This document shows, piece by piece, positions 26,335-36,726 of a stretch of DNA of 64,000 bases. Origin of the DNA: Enterococcus caccae ATCC BAA-1240 (lineage in GTDB: Bacteria; Bacillota; Bacilli; Lactobacillales; Enterococcaceae); the NCBI RefSeq assembly GCF_000407145.1, contig NZ_KE136473.1, positions 1-64,000 on the forward strand, given 5' to 3'. The notes beneath the pieces were generated by a model that was not told where the DNA came from, made no database searches, and saw nothing but the letters and a program-made list of their open reading frames with translations. The position numbers and the translations under genes are program-made. Position 1 is the stretch's first letter. Each line of letters starts with the position of its first letter.

Positions 26335-27801
26335 ATGGAAAGAAAAACAAATGTCAAACTTGTAACGATCAGTGTTTTCGTTGCAACATTTATGACAGCA
26401 ATCGAAGGAACAATCGTTTCAACCGCAATGCCGACGATCGTAGGCTCATTACATGGCATGGAGATCATGAACTGGGTATTTTCTATTTATTTATTAACAA
26501 ATGCGATGTTAACACCTATCTATGGGAAATTAGCAGACAAAGTTGGACGCAAACCAATTTTTATGATCGGTATTATTATTTTTATTATTGGATCGTCTCT
26601 TTGCGGCTTGGCACAAAACATGATGACCTTGATTATTGCCCGAGCAATTCAAGGAATCGGAGCAGGGGCGATCATGCCTGTTGCTTTAACAATTTTGGCT
26701 GATATTTATTCAATTGATAAGCGAGCAAAAATGTTAGGCTTGAATAGTGCTGCGTGGGGGATTGCAAGTATTTTTGGCCCGCTTGCTGGAGGATTTATTG
26801 TAGATACCGTTGGCTGGCACTGGATTTTCTTCATTAATGTGCCAATCGGTCTTGTCTTAATGGGATTGATCGCTTACTTTTTAGTGGAGCCAAAACGAGA
26901 AAAAAGCAAAGTACCAATGGACATCTTAGGTAGTGTTCAACTGATGTTCGTTTTATTGACTCTATTACTAGGGTTTCAATTAATCGGTGATGGCGGTTTT
27001 GATTTAAAAGTGTTCCTTTGTTTAGGTGCGTCTGTTTTATTTTTTATCATGTTTATTTTTGTGGAAAAAAGAGCCAAAGACCCTGTTATTGATTTGATGC
27101 TGTTTAAAAACTCTACTTTTGTGATCGTCAATATTGTAGCTGCTTTGATCAGTGGCTTTTTAATGGGAGTAGAAGTATATATTCCAATGTGGATGCAAGG
27201 AGTGCTAGGAAAAAGTGCGGGAATTGGTGGTTTAGTATTGGCACCAATGTCGATTTTATGGATGGTAGGTTCGTTTATTGCCAGTAATCTAATGGAAAAA
27301 CATACAACCAAACGAGTATTAACAATTGGTCTAAGCATTACTTTACTTGGTGGTATTTTCTTAGTATTGGTACCGGCAACAGTATCATTTGTTTGGTTTT
27401 TTGCGATTTCTTCTGTTTTAGGAATTGGTTTTGGGATCACGATTACAACCACAACAGTGACAGCTCAAAGCAGTGTGGATCCATCAGAAATGGGGGTAGC
27501 AACGTCATTCAATACGCTAGCTAGAACGATTGGTCAAACATTGATGGTGTCAATTTTTGGTGTCATTATTAATGCAGTGACAACTTCAGAACTAGCAAAA
27601 AGTACGTTGAAAGTTGATTCTGATGTCATGAATCAGCTTGTTAATCCACATACGGCTAACACGATTCCTGCTGATTTACTTAGACCTTTACGCGGTATGC
27701 TTTATACAGGACTTCATAACGTATATGTAGTCGGAATTGGGTTGATTATCGTTGCGATTATTTTGAATAGTAGTGTTAAAAAGAAAATAGTAAACGAATA
27801 G
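26335..27801 (+). CDS. MFS multidrug transporter, DHA2 (EmrB/QacA) family
   Basis: A 488-residue, 14-helix proton-coupled exporter. N-terminal helix 1 'FVATFMTAIEGTIVSTAMPTI' (DHA2 motif D1 region). Loop 2-3 motif A 'GKLADKVGRKPIF'. Helix 5 motif C 'GPLAGGFIVDTVGWHWIFFINVPIG'. The substrate is unknown; QacA/EmrB relatives export lipophilic cations, dyes and antiseptics. Start at 26335 behind aaggatggag. Monocistronic, with a terminator at 27943. Confidence 0.93.
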   Translation: MERKTNVKLVTISVFVATFMTAIEGTIVSTAMPTIVGSLHGMEIMNWVFSIYLLTNAMLTPIYGKLADKVGRKPIFMIGIIIFIIGSSLCGLAQNMMTLIIARAIQGIGAGAIMPVALTILADIYSIDKRAKMLGLNSAAWGIASIFGPLAGGFIVDTVGWHWIFFINVPIGLVLMGLIAYFLVEPKREKSKVPMDILGSVQLMFVLLTLLLGFQLIGDGGFDLKVFLCLGASVLFFIMFIFVEKRAKDPVIDLMLFKNSTFVIVNIVAALISGFLMGVEVYIPMWMQGVLGKSAGIGGLVLAPMSILWMVGSFIASNLMEKHTTKRVLTIGLSITLLGGIFLVLVPATVSFVWFFAISSVLGIGFGITITTTTVTAQSSVDPSEMGVATSFNTLARTIGQTLMVSIFGVIINAVTTSELAKSTLKVDSDVMNQLVNPHTANTIPADLLRPLRGMLYTGLHNVYVVGIGLIIVAIILNSSVKKKIVNE

Positions 27802-27942
27802 CAGTTAAACTTTCTTTATAAAATAGGACCATAGAATACGTGATTTTGACACACAAAGTTCATATTTACGTTGTACTATATAAACATACCCACAAAACAA
27901 CAACATAAACAAAATTATTTTTCATTTTTAACTCCTCCTCTG

Positions 27943-27972
27943 CTCGTTCTTCATAGAAGAACGAGTTTTTTG
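27943..27972 (+). terminator. terminator after the MFS gene
   Basis: Stem ctcgttctt/aagaacgag with loop catag and T6. Confidence 0.88.
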
Positions 27973-28045
27973 TTTTGTTTATTTAATCAAAAAATAACTG
28001 ATTTAGTGCTACAATGATAGAAAACAGAAAATGAGGGATTGTTAG

Positions 28046-28834
28046 ATGGCTTTTTTACAAGCAAGTATTTATTCAAATGTGTTAGAAATGGAAGTGTCAG
28101 TAAACGTTATATTACCACAAAAAACCGAGAAAAAAATAGGCACTGCAACCAAAGGAAACCTGACAGATGTTCCAGTGATGTATCTGCTTCATGGAATGGG
28201 TGGAAATCACAGTGTATGGGAAAGACGAACATCGATAGAACGCTATGTTGCTGATTTAGGATTAGCAGTGATCATGCCTTCTACTGATCTTGGTTGGTAT
28301 ACAGATACGTGTTATGAAATGAACTACTGGACGTTTCTTTCCGAAGAATTGCCGAATATTTGTCAGGAACTATTTCCTCAATTAACAACGAAAAGGGAAA
28401 AAACATTTGCAGTAGGGCTTTCAATGGGAGGATATGGAGCTTTAAAACTTGGATTGGCTAAGCCAGATAATTTCGGTGCGGTGGCTTCTTTATCAGGTGC
28501 TGTGAATCTTGCTGACAGAGTAGAGGATCTTTTAGCTATTAGAGGAAAAAAATTCTGGGAAGGTATTTTTGGGCCGTTTGAACAGATTAAAGGTTCAAGC
28601 AATGATCCAATGTTTTTACTTGAACAGCTCGTAAAAAGTGGCAAAACAGCTCCTAATATTTTTCTTTGCTGCGGTGAAGAGGATTTACTTTTATATGGAA
28701 ATAAAAAGATGGCGGCGGCCTTGACTGCCAATACAATCGATCATACCTTTGAAACGGGGCCTGGTAATCATGACTGGATTTTTTGGGATGCCTGGATTCA
28801 AAGAGTTTTAGAGTGGTTACCGTTAGAAAAATAA
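28046..28834 (+). CDS. alpha/beta-hydrolase esterase (FrmB/EstA-like)
   Basis: A 262-residue cytoplasmic serine esterase of the esterase-D/tributyrin esterase type. Oxyanion region 'LLHGMGGNHSVW', nucleophile elbow 'GLSMGGYGALK' (Ser about 121), acid region 'CCGEEDLLL', and catalytic His in 'GNHDWIFWD'. Relatives hydrolyse short-chain acyl esters, and some act as S-formylglutathione hydrolases. The natural substrate is unknown. Monocistronic, with a bidirectional terminator shared with the convergent TetR gene. Confidence 0.92.
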   Translation: MAFLQASIYSNVLEMEVSVNVILPQKTEKKIGTATKGNLTDVPVMYLLHGMGGNHSVWERRTSIERYVADLGLAVIMPSTDLGWYTDTCYEMNYWTFLSEELPNICQELFPQLTTKREKTFAVGLSMGGYGALKLGLAKPDNFGAVASLSGAVNLADRVEDLLAIRGKKFWEGIFGPFEQIKGSSNDPMFLLEQLVKSGKTAPNIFLCCGEEDLLLYGNKKMAAALTANTIDHTFETGPGNHDWIFWDAWIQRVLEWLPLEK

Positions 28835-28884
28835 ATACGCAAAAAGCTTGGATCAATAAAAATATCCAAGCTTTTTGCGTATTT
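28833..28884. terminator. bidirectional terminator
   Basis: A perfect 21-bp inverted repeat starting aaatacgc and ending gcgtattt, with A- and T-runs on both arms, between two convergent genes. Confidence 0.92.
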
Positions 28885-28888
28885 ACTA

Positions 28889-29536
28889 TTAGAGGAACGT
28901 ATCTAAGCCATTTAGAAATACCCGCAATGTTTTCATAAAGAAATCCTTTTGTTTTTCTTTTTGTCGGTACTGAATACTCGCGCTGATATTATTCAATTCA
29001 TGGTCTTGAACATATTGTTTCATTAAAATAATTTGTTTTTTTAAATAGTCATCCCCAGCCATGACTCTATTATATAATTTCTTTTCCTCTGAAGAATCCA
29101 TCAACATACCAAATAATAGATGCTGTAAAGAAGTAATAGTCATGTAACTTAGCTCAATAGAAAAACCAGCTTCATTTAAAATACCAAGGATTGCATCTAG
29201 ATTTCTTAAACGGGATGGATAAGAAGGGATAGTTTGAATTTCAATTTCTATAGCGCATGGGTATTGCTGATACAATTCATAATAATTTTCCATATATGCA
29301 TAAATGGTTTCTTTCCAATTTTTTTGAGGTTTTGGTGGTACAAAATGATTTTCTATTTCTTCAGCCATACTTTGGAGTAAGGCTTGTTTATTTTCAACAT
29401 GCCAGTATATTGCAGGTGCTTGAATCCCTAATTTTTGAGCCACTTTTCGCATGGATAATTTTTCTAATTCAGGGTTTTCTGCTAGTAACTGAAATGCAGC
29501 TTGAATGATTTTGTCTTTTGATAATTTTGAGTCCAA
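28889..29536 (-). CDS. TetR family transcriptional repressor
   Basis: A 215-residue regulator. N-terminal helix-turn-helix at about 5-50, with 'LSMRKVAQKLGIQAPAIYWHVENKQALL' closely resembling the TetR-class recognition helix. The C-terminal ligand domain shows the TetR_C-like 'LSYMTITSLQHLLFGMLMD'. Divergent from the ABC exporter pair at 29753, with a 216-base shared intergenic region, so it is the likely repressor of those genes and possibly of itself. The inducer is unknown. Confidence 0.92.
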   Translation of the reverse strand: MDSKLSKDKIIQAAFQLLAENPELEKLSMRKVAQKLGIQAPAIYWHVENKQALLQSMAEEIENHFVPPKPQKNWKETIYAYMENYYELYQQYPCAIEIEIQTIPSYPSRLRNLDAILGILNEAGFSIELSYMTITSLQHLLFGMLMDSSEEKKLYNRVMAGDDYLKKQIILMKQYVQDHELNNISASIQYRQKEKQKDFFMKTLRVFLNGLDTFL

Positions 29537-29752
29537 ATTTTTTCATCCTTTTATCTAAAAATAGAAGCTAACTTCTTGAATTTCATTTCCAAAAATGGTA
29601 AATTGTTATGCAGCCTAATTTTACAGTGTTAAGTTTGTGAAATTATTGAAGGTAATGGTGTCTTGCCTCCTTCACATCATAACACTAAATGGTCATTGAA
29701 AGTTGCACAATGAATCAGATTAAGCTAGATTTACAAAGAAAGTTGGGATCAC

Positions 29753-31474
29753 GTGAGTATTATTATGGAACATGTCAAAAAGTACAAGCTGGAAGTTTCC
29801 ATAGCTTTGATTACTGTTGTTGTCATGGTCATGTCGGCTTTATGGCAGCCTAAATTATTACAAAAAGTGTTAGAAGCAATTATTAAAGATGATAAGAGTC
29901 AGATGAAAGAACTTGGACTATACTTGATTGGGATTGCAGGATTGGGCTTGGTTGCAGGTGTATTCAATACGATTTATTCTGCTAAAGTTGCACAAGGTGT
30001 GAGTGCAGATATTCGAGAAGCAACATTCCGTAAGATCCAAACATTCTCATTTGGTAATATTGAGGAATTTTCAGCAGGTAATTTAGTTGTTCGTTTGACC
30101 AATGATGTCACTCAGATTCAAAATGTGATCATGATTGCATTACAGTCATTATTTAGAATTCCGATTCTGTTTATCGGTAGTTTTATTTTAGCAATGATGA
30201 CGTTACCGCAGTTGTGGTGGGTGATCGTGTTATTAGTTGTCGCAGTATTCATTATTACAGCTTTATCATTTTCGCAAATGGGTAAACATTTTATGATTAT
30301 TCAAACGTTGATCGATAAAGTGAATGGATTAGCAAAAGAAAACCTGTTAGGCATTCGAGTAGTTAAATCATTTGTTCAAGAGAAGAACGAACTCACCCGT
30401 TTTACAAAGGTTAGTGAAGAATTGACGAAACATAACTTGATTGTGGGAACACTATTTTCTGTGATGATTCCATCGTTTATGTTGGCAGCTAATTTAGCTG
30501 TTGTAGGATCAATTTTTCTAGTAAGCAATTTAGTAAAGGATGACCCGACTGTTATCGGTAGTATTGCATCATTTATGAGTTATTTGATGCAAATCATGAT
30601 GGCGATCATTATTGGCGGAATGATGATGATGATGACTTCTCGTGCGGCGGTTTCTATCAAACGGATCAAAGAAGTGATGGACACTGTTCCTGCGCTTACG
30701 TATAAAGATGTGCCTGAGCAAGATCTAAAGGGGAGTGTCGTTTTTGATCATGTTAGTTTCCGTTATCCAGGCGATGAGGTGGATACACTAAAAGATATCT
30801 CGTTTTCTATTGCACCAGGTGAGATGATCGGGATCGTGGGCGCTACAGGAGCAGGAAAATCGACTCTAGCACAATTGATTCCACGATTATTTGATCCATC
30901 TGAGGGAAGCGTAAAAATTGGTGGAGTTGATTTGAAGGATGTTAATGAACATAGTTTACGTAAAGCTGTGTCATTTGTTCTACAAAAAGCGATTCTTTTC
31001 TCAGGGACAATTTCGCAAAATTTACGCCAAGGGAAAAAAGATGCCAATGAATCAGATATGAGTCGAGCAACTGAAATTGCGCAAGCCAAAGAATTCATTG
31101 AGAAGTTAGCATTACAATATGAAGCACCTGTGGCTGAAAGAAGTAACAATTTTTCCGGTGGGCAAAAACAAAGACTTTCTATTTCACGTGGTGTCATTGG
31201 CGATCCTAAGATTTTGATTTTAGACGATAGTACCAGTGCTTTGGATGCTCGCTCAGAACGATTGGTCAGAGAAGCTTTAGATAATGAATTAAAAGAAACG
31301 ACAACGATTGTGATTGCGCAAAAGATTTCTTCCGTTGTTCATGCAGACCGAATTTTGGTATTAGACAAAGGACAATTAGTGGGTGAAGGAACACATGAAG
31401 CGCTAGTTAAAACAAACCCTATTTATCAAGAAATCTACGAAACTCAAAAAGGAAAGGATGAAAATAATGACTGA
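29753..31474 (+). CDS. efrA: heterodimeric ABC multidrug exporter subunit A (EfrA-like)
   Basis: A 573-residue half-transporter: six membrane helices (about 1-310) then an ATPase domain. Walker A 'GATGAGKST', signature 'FSGGQKQR', Walker B '[12 protein letters not shown]'. The residue after the Walker B Asp is Asp instead of the catalytic Glu, which marks the degenerate-site subunit of heterodimeric exporters. GTG start at 29753; an ATG 12 bases later is an alternative. It overlaps the partner gene by 8 bases. Length and pairing match EfrA of E. faecalis, which exports dyes and fluoroquinolones with EfrB. Confidence 0.88.
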   Translation: MSIIMEHVKKYKLEVSIALITVVVMVMSALWQPKLLQKVLEAIIKDDKSQMKELGLYLIGIAGLGLVAGVFNTIYSAKVAQGVSADIREATFRKIQTFSFGNIEEFSAGNLVVRLTNDVTQIQNVIMIALQSLFRIPILFIGSFILAMMTLPQLWWVIVLLVVAVFIITALSFSQMGKHFMIIQTLIDKVNGLAKENLLGIRVVKSFVQEKNELTRFTKVSEELTKHNLIVGTLFSVMIPSFMLAANLAVVGSIFLVSNLVKDDPTVIGSIASFMSYLMQIMMAIIIGGMMMMMTSRAAVSIKRIKEVMDTVPALTYKDVPEQDLKGSVVFDHVSFRYPGDEVDTLKDISFSIAPGEMIGIVGATGAGKSTLAQLIPRLFDPSEGSVKIGGVDLKDVNEHSLRKAVSFVLQKAILFSGTISQNLRQGKKDANESDMSRATEIAQAKEFIEKLALQYEAPVAERSNNFSGGQKQRLSISRGVIGDPKILILDDSTSALDARSERLVREALDNELKETTTIVIAQKISSVVHADRILVLDKGQLVGEGTHEALVKTNPIYQEIYETQKGKDENND

Positions 31475-33236
31475 TTTAATAAGAGCAAGTAAATTCTTTT
31501 TTCATTATTTAAAACGTTACAAACTTTCCTTCTTGTTTATCTTTGTGACAATTGTTATTGCAACGTATCTACAAGTGAAAGCCCCACAATTTGTTGGTGA
31601 AGCGATTCAAGAATTAGCAAATTATGTGGGCGCTTTGATGCAAGGAACAGATGATAAGAGTAAGTTTATGGAGATTATCTGGAAATTGTTGATTTTCTAT
31701 GTATTGACAAGTGCAGCTAACTTCATTTACAGTATTTTATTTACTCAAGTTGTTGGGAAGTCAACGAATCGGATGCGGATCGGTTTGTTTAATAAATTAG
31801 AAAAATTGACGATTCGTTTTTTTGATTCCCATCAAGATGGTGAAATTTTGAGTCGATTTACTAGTGATTTAGATAATATTCAAAATAGTTTGAATCAAGC
31901 GCTACTACAAGTATTGACTAATGCAGCTCTATTTGTAGGAATTTTGATCATGATGTTCCGTCAAAATGTCCAGTTGGCATGGGCCACAATTGCCTCAACA
32001 CCAGTTGCGATTTTGATTGCGGTAGTTGTAATCAGTAAAGCACGTAAATACGTTGATATTCAACAAGATGAAGTGGGTAAATTGAATGGCTATATGGATG
32101 AAAAAATTAGTGGACAACGTGTAATCATCACCAATGGCTTACAGGAAGAAACCATTGAAGGGTTCTTAGAACATAATGAAACAGTCCGTAAAGCTACATT
32201 TAAAGGACAAGTTTATTCGGGGCTATTGTTCCCAATGATGCAAGGAATGTCGCTTGTAAATACCGCTATTGTGATTTTCTTTGGTGGTTGGTTAGCATTG
32301 AATGGTGACCTAGAGAAAACAGTAGCTTTAGGGTTAGTTGTCACCTTTGTTCAATATTCACAACAATATTATCAACCATTGATGCAGATTTCTTCTGGTT
32401 ATAGCATGATCCAATTAGCAATCACAGGAGCTCGTCGCTTGAACGAAATGTTTGATGAACCAGATGAAATCAATCCAAAAGATGGAAAAGAAATCAATGG
32501 TGTTAATGAATCAGTATCGTTGAATCATGTTGAGTTTGGTTATGATCCAGAAGTGCCGATTTTAAAGAATGTCTCGATCAATGTCAGCAAAGGCGAGATG
32601 GTTGCGTTAGTTGGTCCGACTGGTTCGGGAAAAACAACTATTATGAACTTATTAAATCGTTTTTATGATGTAAATAGCGGTTCAGTTACTTTTGACGGAA
32701 CAGATATTCGTGAAATTGAGCTAAATAGCTTACGAAGTCATGTGGGAATTGTTTTACAAGATTCAGTCTTATTCTCAGGAACGATTCGAGCGAATATTGC
32801 TTTTGGTAAACCGGAAGCAACGGAAAAAGAGATTATTGGCGCTGCTAAACAAGCCAATATCCATGAATTTATCATGGAACAAGAAAACGGGTATGACACT
32901 GAAATTACAGAGGAAAACAATATTTTCAGTACAGGTCAAAAACAATTGATCAGCATTGCTCGAACCATCATCACAAATCCATCATTATTGATTTTAGATG
33001 AAGCTACAAGTAATGTAGATACTGTAACAGAAGCAAAAATTCAAAGAGCAATGGATGAAGCAATCAAAGGTAGAACTAGCTTTGTGATTGCCCACCGCTT
33101 AAAAACTATTCTGAATGCAGATCGTATCGTTGTTTTAAGGAATGGTGAAGTGATTGAGGAAGGAAATCATCATGAATTGCTGAAACAAGATGGTTTTTAT
33201 GCAGAATTGTATCATAACCAATTTGTGTTTGAATAG
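31467..33236 (+). CDS. efrB: heterodimeric ABC multidrug exporter subunit B (EfrB-like)
   Basis: A 589-residue half-transporter with N-terminal membrane domain and ATPase. Walker A 'GPTGSGKTT', Walker B '[12 protein letters not shown]' with catalytic Glu, but a non-canonical signature 'FSTGQKQL'. The mirror-image defects of the two subunits give one degenerate and one competent ATP site, as in BmrCD-type exporters. Start at 31467, about 9 bases after aaagga; the ATG at 31458 abuts the ribosome site. Terminator downstream at 33254. Confidence 0.9.
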   Translation: MTDLIRASKFFFHYLKRYKLSFLFIFVTIVIATYLQVKAPQFVGEAIQELANYVGALMQGTDDKSKFMEIIWKLLIFYVLTSAANFIYSILFTQVVGKSTNRMRIGLFNKLEKLTIRFFDSHQDGEILSRFTSDLDNIQNSLNQALLQVLTNAALFVGILIMMFRQNVQLAWATIASTPVAILIAVVVISKARKYVDIQQDEVGKLNGYMDEKISGQRVIITNGLQEETIEGFLEHNETVRKATFKGQVYSGLLFPMMQGMSLVNTAIVIFFGGWLALNGDLEKTVALGLVVTFVQYSQQYYQPLMQISSGYSMIQLAITGARRLNEMFDEPDEINPKDGKEINGVNESVSLNHVEFGYDPEVPILKNVSINVSKGEMVALVGPTGSGKTTIMNLLNRFYDVNSGSVTFDGTDIREIELNSLRSHVGIVLQDSVLFSGTIRANIAFGKPEATEKEIIGAAKQANIHEFIMEQENGYDTEITEENNIFSTGQKQLISIARTIITNPSLLILDEATSNVDTVTEAKIQRAMDEAIKGRTSFVIAHRLKTILNADRIVVLRNGEVIEEGNHHELLKQDGFYAELYHNQFVFE

Positions 33237-33253
33237 TGTAGAGAAATCAATCG

Positions 33254-33293
33254 AAAAAGCGCTAAAACTAAAATTTAGTTTTAGCGCTTTTTT
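33254..33293. terminator. bidirectional terminator
   Basis: Stem aaaaagcgctaaaactaaa with its complement, T tracts on both sides, between convergent efrB and mnmM. Confidence 0.92.
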
Positions 33294-33316
33294 CAACTTT
33301 CAGCAACCTATTGGGG

Positions 33317-33880
33317 TTATTTTTTCTCAATACAAAATAGAATCGGTGGGTTATTTTTCTGGTTAATAAACTGATAAGTCATTACACTATAAATCTCTTG
33401 TGGAAGCTTTTTTGAATAATCTTGTACTAACATTAACTCTGATTCTCCGCCAGAATGACCATAGTAAACGACTAAAATGATTCGGCCTTTAGATTCTAAT
33501 CTAGCAAGCAGAGCATCTAAAGCTTGCTTTGTTGTATCTGGTTTTGTAATGATCTGTTTATCACTTTTGGGTAGATACCCTAGATTGAAAATAGCCGCAC
33601 GTAAGGACGTATCTTTTGGAATAGCGGTTGCGATTGTTTCGTGACCTTGATGCAATAGACGGACTTGAGCTTTTATGCCTGATTCAACAAGTCTTTTTTC
33701 AGTATTTTGTAGAGCTTGTTTTTGAATATCGAAAGCGTAGACTAAACCACGCGAGCCAACTAGTTGTGCTAAAAAAGCTGTATCATTACCATTTCCCATC
33801 GTAGCATCGACAACTGTATCGCCTTCTTGAATGATTTCCTTCAAAAGCGTATGACTAAAATGCAGCGCTGTTTGTAACAT
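33317..33880 (-). CDS. mnmM: tRNA mnm5-uridine methyltransferase (YtqB/MnmM family)
   Basis: A 187-residue SAM-dependent methyltransferase. SAM-binding 'VVDATMGNGNDTAFLA' (motif I), 'VYAFDIQKQAL' (motif II) and 'AIFNLGYLPKSDK' (catalytic NLGYLP). The YtqB family is now known to complete the 5-methylaminomethyl side chain at wobble U34 of tRNAs in Gram-positives. Its start abuts the stop of the radical-SAM gene, reproducing the ytqA-ytqB pairing, so the two likely act in one tRNA modification pathway. Confidence 0.9.
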   Translation of the reverse strand: MLQTALHFSHTLLKEIIQEGDTVVDATMGNGNDTAFLAQLVGSRGLVYAFDIQKQALQNTEKRLVESGIKAQVRLLHQGHETIATAIPKDTSLRAAIFNLGYLPKSDKQIITKPDTTKQALDALLARLESKGRIILVVYYGHSGGESELMLVQDYSKKLPQEIYSVMTYQFINQKNNPPILFCIEKK

Positions 33881-34854
33881 TAAATAAGTACCTCCTTAGC
33901 CTTACGAACATCATTAATTCCTTGAAAACTATTCCGACGCTTCATTTCATCATCGATCGCATTCAAAACTTCCCATTTTTTCAAGCTCCACATTGGACCT
34001 ACTAAAGTATCCGTTGGTGCATCACCTGTTAGGCGATGGATCACGATTTCTGGTGGAATCATTTCCAGTTGATCACAAATAACATTGACATAATTTTTTC
34101 GTGTCATCAATTGTAAACGTCCCTCATGGTAATCACGCAGCATACGAGTATTTGTCATTAAATGAAGTAGATGTAACTTGATTCCTTGAATATCTGAATC
34201 AAGAATCGTTCGGCGCACATTTTCTCTCATCATATCTAGACTTTCTCCAGGCAAACCATTGATTAGATGTGTACAAACGCGTATATTATGCTTGCGCAAT
34301 TTTGCAACACCATCTAGATAAGTTTGGTAGTCATGGGCTCTGTTGATTATAGTGCTAGTGTTTTCATAAGTTGTTTGCAAACCTAATTCCACCCATAAAT
34401 AATAGCGTTGATTTAGTTCTGCTAGATATTCGACTACTTCATCAGGTAAACAATCAGGGCGAGTACCGATTGAAATGCCGACAACGCCTTTTTCATTTAC
34501 CACTTGTTCAAAACGGTGTCGAATCACTTCAACAGGTGCGTGGGTATTCGTAAAATTTTGAAAATAAACAATATATTGATCAACTTGAGGCCATTTTTTA
34601 TGCATCATCTGCACTTCTTTTTGAAATTGGATCGGCAAGGGATCTTGAGGTGCAACAATCATATCCCCTGATCCTGAAACACTACAGAAGGTACATCCAC
34701 CCTTAGCAACTGTTCCATCACGATTGGGACAATCGAAGCCACCGTCTAAAGGTACTTTAAAAATCTTGCCGCCAAATTGTTGACGTAAGGCGTAATTCCA
34801 TGTGTGATAGCGTTTGTTGGGATCTTCAGTATAGCCAAAATCAGACATCTTCAT
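33880..34854 (-). CDS. mnmL: radical SAM protein of the YtqA/MnmL family
   Basis: A 324-residue radical SAM enzyme (TIGR01212 type). The cluster motif is 'CPNRDGTVAKGGCTFC' (long-spaced Cys-x(n)-Cys-x2-Cys near residue 42). 'PLDGGFDCPNRDG' and 'GTRPDCLPDEVVEYLAEL' are family blocks. In Gram-positives this protein works with YtqB in mnm5U synthesis on tRNA. Its stop meets the mnmM start; a PAP2 gene lies 8 bases upstream, forming a three-gene minus-strand unit. Confidence 0.9.
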   Translation of the reverse strand: MKMSDFGYTEDPNKRYHTWNYALRQQFGGKIFKVPLDGGFDCPNRDGTVAKGGCTFCSVSGSGDMIVAPQDPLPIQFQKEVQMMHKKWPQVDQYIVYFQNFTNTHAPVEVIRHRFEQVVNEKGVVGISIGTRPDCLPDEVVEYLAELNQRYYLWVELGLQTTYENTSTIINRAHDYQTYLDGVAKLRKHNIRVCTHLINGLPGESLDMMRENVRRTILDSDIQGIKLHLLHLMTNTRMLRDYHEGRLQLMTRKNYVNVICDQLEMIPPEIVIHRLTGDAPTDTLVGPMWSLKKWEVLNAIDDEMKRRNSFQGINDVRKAKEVLI

Positions 34855-34862
34855 TCTTCTTT

Positions 34863-35513
34863 CTATTGTTGTTTACTTCTAAAACGCCAGATAAAACGTT
34901 TTTCTAAATAAATTGGATAGGTCATCAATAACCAAGCTAAACCAAAACAGAATCCGCCTAAAACATCACTTGGGAAATGGACCCCAGCATAAATCCGACT
35001 GATACCAATCAGTAAAATCCCAAAACCTAAGATAACTTGTAAAAGTAGACAAAGATTTTTTTGTTTAATAAATTGTGGTAAAAGCAAAATGATCGTTCCG
35101 TATAATAGTACACTTCCAGTAGAATGACCACTAGGAAAGCTGTAACTATGTTCTGTGACTAAATGATTCAATGTTGGACGTGGACGCATAAATACTAACT
35201 TAATCAATGGGTTTGCTATACCGGCAATCAAACCTGTGTTGATTAAAAGCCAAAGCATCTCAGCATAATATTTTCCTCTAAATAGAATAAAGGCAATCGC
35301 CAAAGTGAGAATCCCAACAGTCAAAGGATCAGCAAACTTTGTATACCAAATGAAAAACTGATTGGCTGAAGGATAAGGAGTTCTTACAAATGCAGTGATT
35401 GCTTGATCAAATCCGTGCAACCAGTCTGGATAAAAACGAACGACATATCCTAAAAACATAAAGACAACTAAAAAACAGCTGCCAGCAAATTGATAGTATA
35501 ATTTATTCTTCAT
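34863..35513 (-). CDS. PAP2-family membrane phosphatase
   Basis: A 216-residue protein with about six membrane helices. The three PAP2 phosphatase motifs are intact: 'KLVFMRPRP', 'PSGHS' and 'SRIYAGVHFPSD'. It probably dephosphorylates a lipid phosphate such as undecaprenyl pyrophosphate or phosphatidylglycerophosphate at the outer membrane face. It leads the minus-strand unit with mnmL and mnmM. The substrate is inferred only from the family. Confidence 0.92.
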   Translation of the reverse strand: MKNKLYYQFAGSCFLVVFMFLGYVVRFYPDWLHGFDQAITAFVRTPYPSANQFFIWYTKFADPLTVGILTLAIAFILFRGKYYAEMLWLLINTGLIAGIANPLIKLVFMRPRPTLNHLVTEHSYSFPSGHSTGSVLLYGTIILLLPQFIKQKNLCLLLQVILGFGILLIGISRIYAGVHFPSDVLGGFCFGLAWLLMTYPIYLEKRFIWRFRSKQQ

Positions 35514-35583
35514 GAAAAATCCTTTCCAAATTAGATAAAACTCATTATAACATCAAATAATGAAGAACACATCTTAGAATCTA

Positions 35584-35674
35584 AAAAAAAGTGGCTAGGA
35601 AATAACTCTATGAGTCATTCCTAGCCACAAGGAATCCGAATAAACGGGGGAGCAGAAACAACTCGTCCCGACCT
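35584..35674 (-). terminator. terminator-type dispersed repeat, copy C
   Basis: On the minus strand it reads 'tctgctccc', 'gtttattcggattcc', then a hairpin (35591-35628) starting gtggctagg with loop-proximal gactc/gagtt, then poly-T. It ends the DUF4097 gene and has the same architecture as copies A, B and D. Confidence 0.85.
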
Positions 35675-35693
35675 TTTTGAAAGCAAAAGAAAA

Positions 35694-36725
35694 TTAGTTG
35701 TCTTCTTCATCCTCATAATCCGATGGTCCTTCAACAGAAATATCACCAGAATTTGTTTGTAATGCGAAGGATTTTGTTTCTTTTCCTCGTTTGTAAGAAG
35801 TTCGTTCTTTACCGAAAATAGTACTATCACCTAACTTAGTTTTAGTTTTGATTATTACATCATATAAAATTTCTTCTGTATGCAAATCAATGCTCCCTTG
35901 CTGTGTCTCAACTTGTAATTCTTTAGGGAGCTCTGTTCCATATAGCGAGAAATCTCCAGTGACACTTTTCACTTTTGCTGTACCTTTAAGGTCAGTTGCT
36001 TGGATTTCACCATTGGTTGTTTCTATGTTACCAATCCCTTTGACTCTAGTTAAAGAAATATCACCAGAGCTACTTAGCGCAGACCATTTAGAAGCAACAA
36101 AATCATTTACTTGAATTTCACCATTTGTCGTTTGAAACGTTGCTTCATCTGTTCGAACATCCGTATGGGTGTTAAGATCTCCGTTAGTAGTTTTGATTGC
36201 TAATTTTTCTGTATTGACATCACTGACACTAATATCTGCATTGTTCATTGTGATAGCTAAATCTTTTGTTGTTACAGTCGAAAGGTTGATCGTCCCATCT
36301 GCTTTTCCATCTATGACCAAGCGTTCAGTATCTTCCGGAATTGTTAGTGTTACAGCAGAACCTCTATCGAAAATATCGAATTTTAAACCATCTAATTCCA
36401 TCTTTTTCTTATTACTATTTACCGAAATGGATAGTTGATCATTTTTCTCTTTAACATCTAAAGAACTATTTAGTGAAACGGGCACAGAACTTCGAGTATT
36501 CATTGTTACTTTATTTGAGTTTTCAGTTAAAATATAAAATTCAGCGTTACCTGAAAGGTCAAGGTGTATTTCTTTTGTACTTTGCTTGTTTTTTATCTCA
36601 TAAGTTTGAGTTTTCATATCTGTCATGGAATGTTCAGCGCGTCTGAAATAAACAGCACTGCCAATTCCGCCAATGATCATGGCTAAAACTCCGATGGTTA
36701 GAAAAAAAGCAGTTGTCTTCTTCAT
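35694..36725 (-). CDS. DUF4097 family beta-strand surface/membrane protein
   Basis: A 343-residue protein with an N-terminal membrane helix (about 5-27) and a long repetitive beta-rich domain. Recurrent blocks such as 'TTNGEIQVNDF' and 'TTNGEIQATDL' (adhesin-like beta-solenoid) are typical of DUF4097. The acidic C-terminus ends 'DYEDEEDN'. It starts 1 base after the DUF1700 gene ends, so the two are coupled. Related pairs take part in envelope stress responses, for example LiaX-like proteins; a direct role here is an inference. Confidence 0.87.
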   Translation of the reverse strand: MKKTTAFFLTIGVLAMIIGGIGSAVYFRRAEHSMTDMKTQTYEIKNKQSTKEIHLDLSGNAEFYILTENSNKVTMNTRSSVPVSLNSSLDVKEKNDQLSISVNSNKKKMELDGLKFDIFDRGSAVTLTIPEDTERLVIDGKADGTINLSTVTTKDLAITMNNADISVSDVNTEKLAIKTTNGDLNTHTDVRTDEATFQTTNGEIQVNDFVASKWSALSSSGDISLTRVKGIGNIETTNGEIQATDLKGTAKVKSVTGDFSLYGTELPKELQVETQQGSIDLHTEEILYDVIIKTKTKLGDSTIFGKERTSYKRGKETKSFALQTNSGDISVEGPSDYEDEEDN

Positions 36726-36726
36726 A

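Noticed and set aside
26325-26702. Out-of-frame ORF overlapping the MFS gene start
   Set aside because: It overlaps a well-supported 14-helix transporter, lacks a separate ribosome site and has a Asn/Asp/Tyr-rich shadow composition.
26976-27452. 158-codon minus-strand ORF inside the MFS gene
   Set aside because: Reverse-frame shadow of hydrophobic codons, no ribosome site.
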